Assembly (NCBI GenBank): GCA_964458015.1
Contig: CAYWGR010000139.1
Coordinates: 1-15,398 of the forward strand
Reading direction: 5' to 3'
Length of the DNA stretch: 15,398 nt
Origin: CAYWGR01 sp964458015
GTDB lineage: Bacteria; Planctomycetota; Planctomycetia; Pirellulales; Thermoguttaceae
The number at the start of each line of letters is the position of its first letter. Position 1 is the stretch's first letter. The notes under the pieces were generated by a model. That model searched no databases. It was not told where the DNA came from and saw only the letters and a program-made list of their open reading frames with translations. Of this stretch, positions 14,010-15,398 are shown in pieces. The position numbers and the translations under genes are program-made.

Positions 14010-15398
14010 AATTTGACTTCCTTGAAGGATGTTGTTGATTTTTGCTGTATTGTGCAACCGAAATAACAAAGGCCCAACATGCCGAGCCCGAAGCATGAGC
14101 TTAACAGGCCGCGATGCAGACTTTCGGGTTGGAAGCTTAATTCGACGCGGTGCTTGCCAGAGCTCACGGCACAGCCCATGAAATCGCCGTTGATGCGATA
14201 AACTGGCTGCGGGCATCCGTCAATCCGTGCATGCCAGCCCGGGTGATAACTTTCGGAAACGGTCAAGAGTTGAGGGGCGGGACAATCCACTTCGATTTCA
14301 AGCCGGCCGGGTTGATCGGAAGTGAGCATGGCCTTGCCCGGTTTTGAAGGAGGCAAAGCCAAAGGCACTTCGCAAAGGGCGGTAGTATCGGGGCAAATAG
14401 CCGCGATATCGGCGGCAGGATCGCGGCTTTGACGCACTTGGGTGAGCAGCCGCACTCGAGGCAACGGCATGGGCGTTTTAAGCCAATAGGCGTTACTGTG
14501 TTTTTGGGCGGTCGGCGTCGTCGAGGGTCGTTGGTTAGCTGCTGGATCGACGGCAAAATCATTCGACGGCAATGCGGGATGCAATAGACCGGCGATCATC
14601 GAGGTGGAGGGATCTTGTTTGACCCAATGCACGCCGGCAACGCGTAGCGAAGGCAGGAGGCGATAATCGAGTTGTTTGCGCGGTTCGAGGCCGGCATATC
14701 CGTCGGCGCGGCGCCAACCGGTCAAAGTCATGGCATCGCCGGTGCGGAGTCCAGGTTCATCGACGCGATAGAGCGAGGCAACGACGCGGCCGTCGGGGGT
14801 GCCGGGCGGCGTGCAGACGGCGGCTTCGTAGGCGTCGAGTGTTGCGCTTCGGGAACATGCGGCATAGGATAGGCCGTAGAAACCCAAGTCGAACGAAGCG
14901 AGCAGGATTAGGCACACCAACGCGACGTGTCGGCCTTGCGAGGCTAAGACGATCAGCACGGCTGCGGCAGCGAATAAAAGCGGACCGGCAAGAATGCCTG
15001 GGATCGATGCGATGTATTCTTCGTGGCGAAGCTTGATGCCGGCCACGGCGACGGCGGCGGAAAAACCGACGACACACCATAGCGGCTCGAAATCACGCCA
15101 AAGAGCCAACCAGCGATGTTTTTCTTGGTATCGCAACTTTTGCGAGTGCAGTTTTTGGAGTTCGCGGTTTTGACGAATCAGAAATAGGAATCCCACGGCG
15201 GCCAACACGGCCGTGGCGAGTTGGAAAAGCACCAGATAGCGGCAAGGAAAGCGGAAATTTCCGACGACGGGTATCCAGGTGGTGATCTGATATAAGAAAC
15301 CGTAGCGCCCGAGGCTGAGAAGCAACATGACAGCGGCAAAGCCAAGGGTTGCCCAAATGAACGACGCCAATGTACCCCAGTTGCGTTTTCGGGATAGG
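14006..15398 (-). CDS. YfhO-like membrane protein (N-terminus outside window)
   Basis: An incomplete gene: the frame is open to the right edge, so only the C-terminal 463 residues or so are visible. The visible part begins with hydrophobic helices and the conserved-looking GNFRFPCRYLVLFQLATAVL, then more membrane segments, then a long soluble region. It ends in a beta-rich block SYHPGWHARIDG...VYRINGDFMGCAVSSGKHRVELSFQP and a final helix, the signature C-terminus of the YfhO family (PF09586). YfhO proteins are large polytopic proteins with a GT-C-like organisation, thought to transfer sugars from lipid carriers to envelope polymers. The gene is translationally coupled (ATGA) to the polyprenyl-phosphate GT2 gene, which fits a two-step pathway: the GT2 charges the carrier, and this protein transfers the sugar outside the membrane. 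The family is well supported; the acceptor is unknown. Confidence 0.8.
   Translation of the reverse strand, partial: LSRKRNWGTLASFIWATLGFAAVMLLLSLGRYGFLYQITTWIPVVGNFRFPCRYLVLFQLATAVLAAVGFLFLIRQNRELQKLHSQKLRYQEKHRWLALWRDFEPLWCVVGFSAAVAVAGIKLRHEEYIASIPGILAGPLLFAAAAVLIVLASQGRHVALVCLILLASFDLGFYGLSYAACSRSATLDAYEAAVCTPPGTPDGRVVASLYRVDEPGLRTGDAMTLTGWRRADGYAGLEPRKQLDYRLLPSLRVAGVHWVKQDPSTSMIAGLLHPALPSNDFAVDPAANQRPSTTPTAQKHSNAYWLKTPMPLPRVRLLTQVRQSRDPAADIAAICPDTTALCEVPLALPPSKPGKAMLTSDQPGRLEIEVDCPAPQLLTVSESYHPGWHARIDGCPQPVYRINGDFMGCAVSSGKHRVELSFQPESLHRGLLSSCFGLGMLGLCYFGCTIQQKSTTSFKEVKL

Noticed and set aside
1..15398. CRISPR array, transposon or prophage
   Set aside because: No regularly spaced direct repeats of CRISPR length, no transposase or integrase frame and no phage gene were seen on either strand.

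Overview
The window looks like chromosomal DNA from a planctomycete, probably of the Pirellulales type. The evidence is gene content rather than any single marker: a DUF1559 protein with a prepilin-type N-terminus and the family's H-x9-DG signature, a PEP-CTERM-sorted exported protein, a secreted FmdE-domain protein, an SGNH hydrolase of a planctomycete-looking type, and an ExeA/MshM-like ATPase standing alone. Ten Ns at 10319-10328 show this is a draft or metagenome assembly. No RNA gene, CRISPR array, transposase or phage gene is visible.

Layout. 1-513 has no gene but holds a cluster of TTACGTC-type motifs. rsmE (514-1254, minus) is followed by a 433-base gap and an AAA ATPase (1688-2482, plus). 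This ATPase converges on a secreted FmdE-domain gene (2572-3135, minus) across a gap built almost entirely of 7-bp tandem repeats. Next on the minus strand are the DUF1559 gene (3156-4136) and the PEP-CTERM gene (4231-5229), whose predicted promoter carries a 26-bp palindrome. DUF1611 (5505-6551) and glutamate dehydrogenase (6662-7936) follow on the plus strand; together they suggest handling of glutamate, perhaps D-glutamate from peptidoglycan. A PIN-toxin/antitoxin pair (7950-8626, minus) comes next, then a two-gene sugar unit on the minus strand: a ROK kinase (9369-10331) upstream of a GmhA-like SIS isomerase (8755-9348).

Across the N gap, a polytopic membrane protein (10562-11644) and a secreted SGNH hydrolase (11719-12849) read on the plus strand. 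They converge on a polyprenyl-phosphate-type GT2 glycosyltransferase (12864-14009, minus), which is translationally coupled by an ATGA overlap to a YfhO-like membrane protein that runs off the right edge. The right half is therefore mostly about sugars and the cell surface, and the left-centre about exported proteins of unknown role.

No clear new multi-gene defence or metabolic system is present. The most unusual signals are non-coding: the heptamer array between convergent genes, the operator-like palindrome at 5332-5357, and a possible leaderless start for gdhA.
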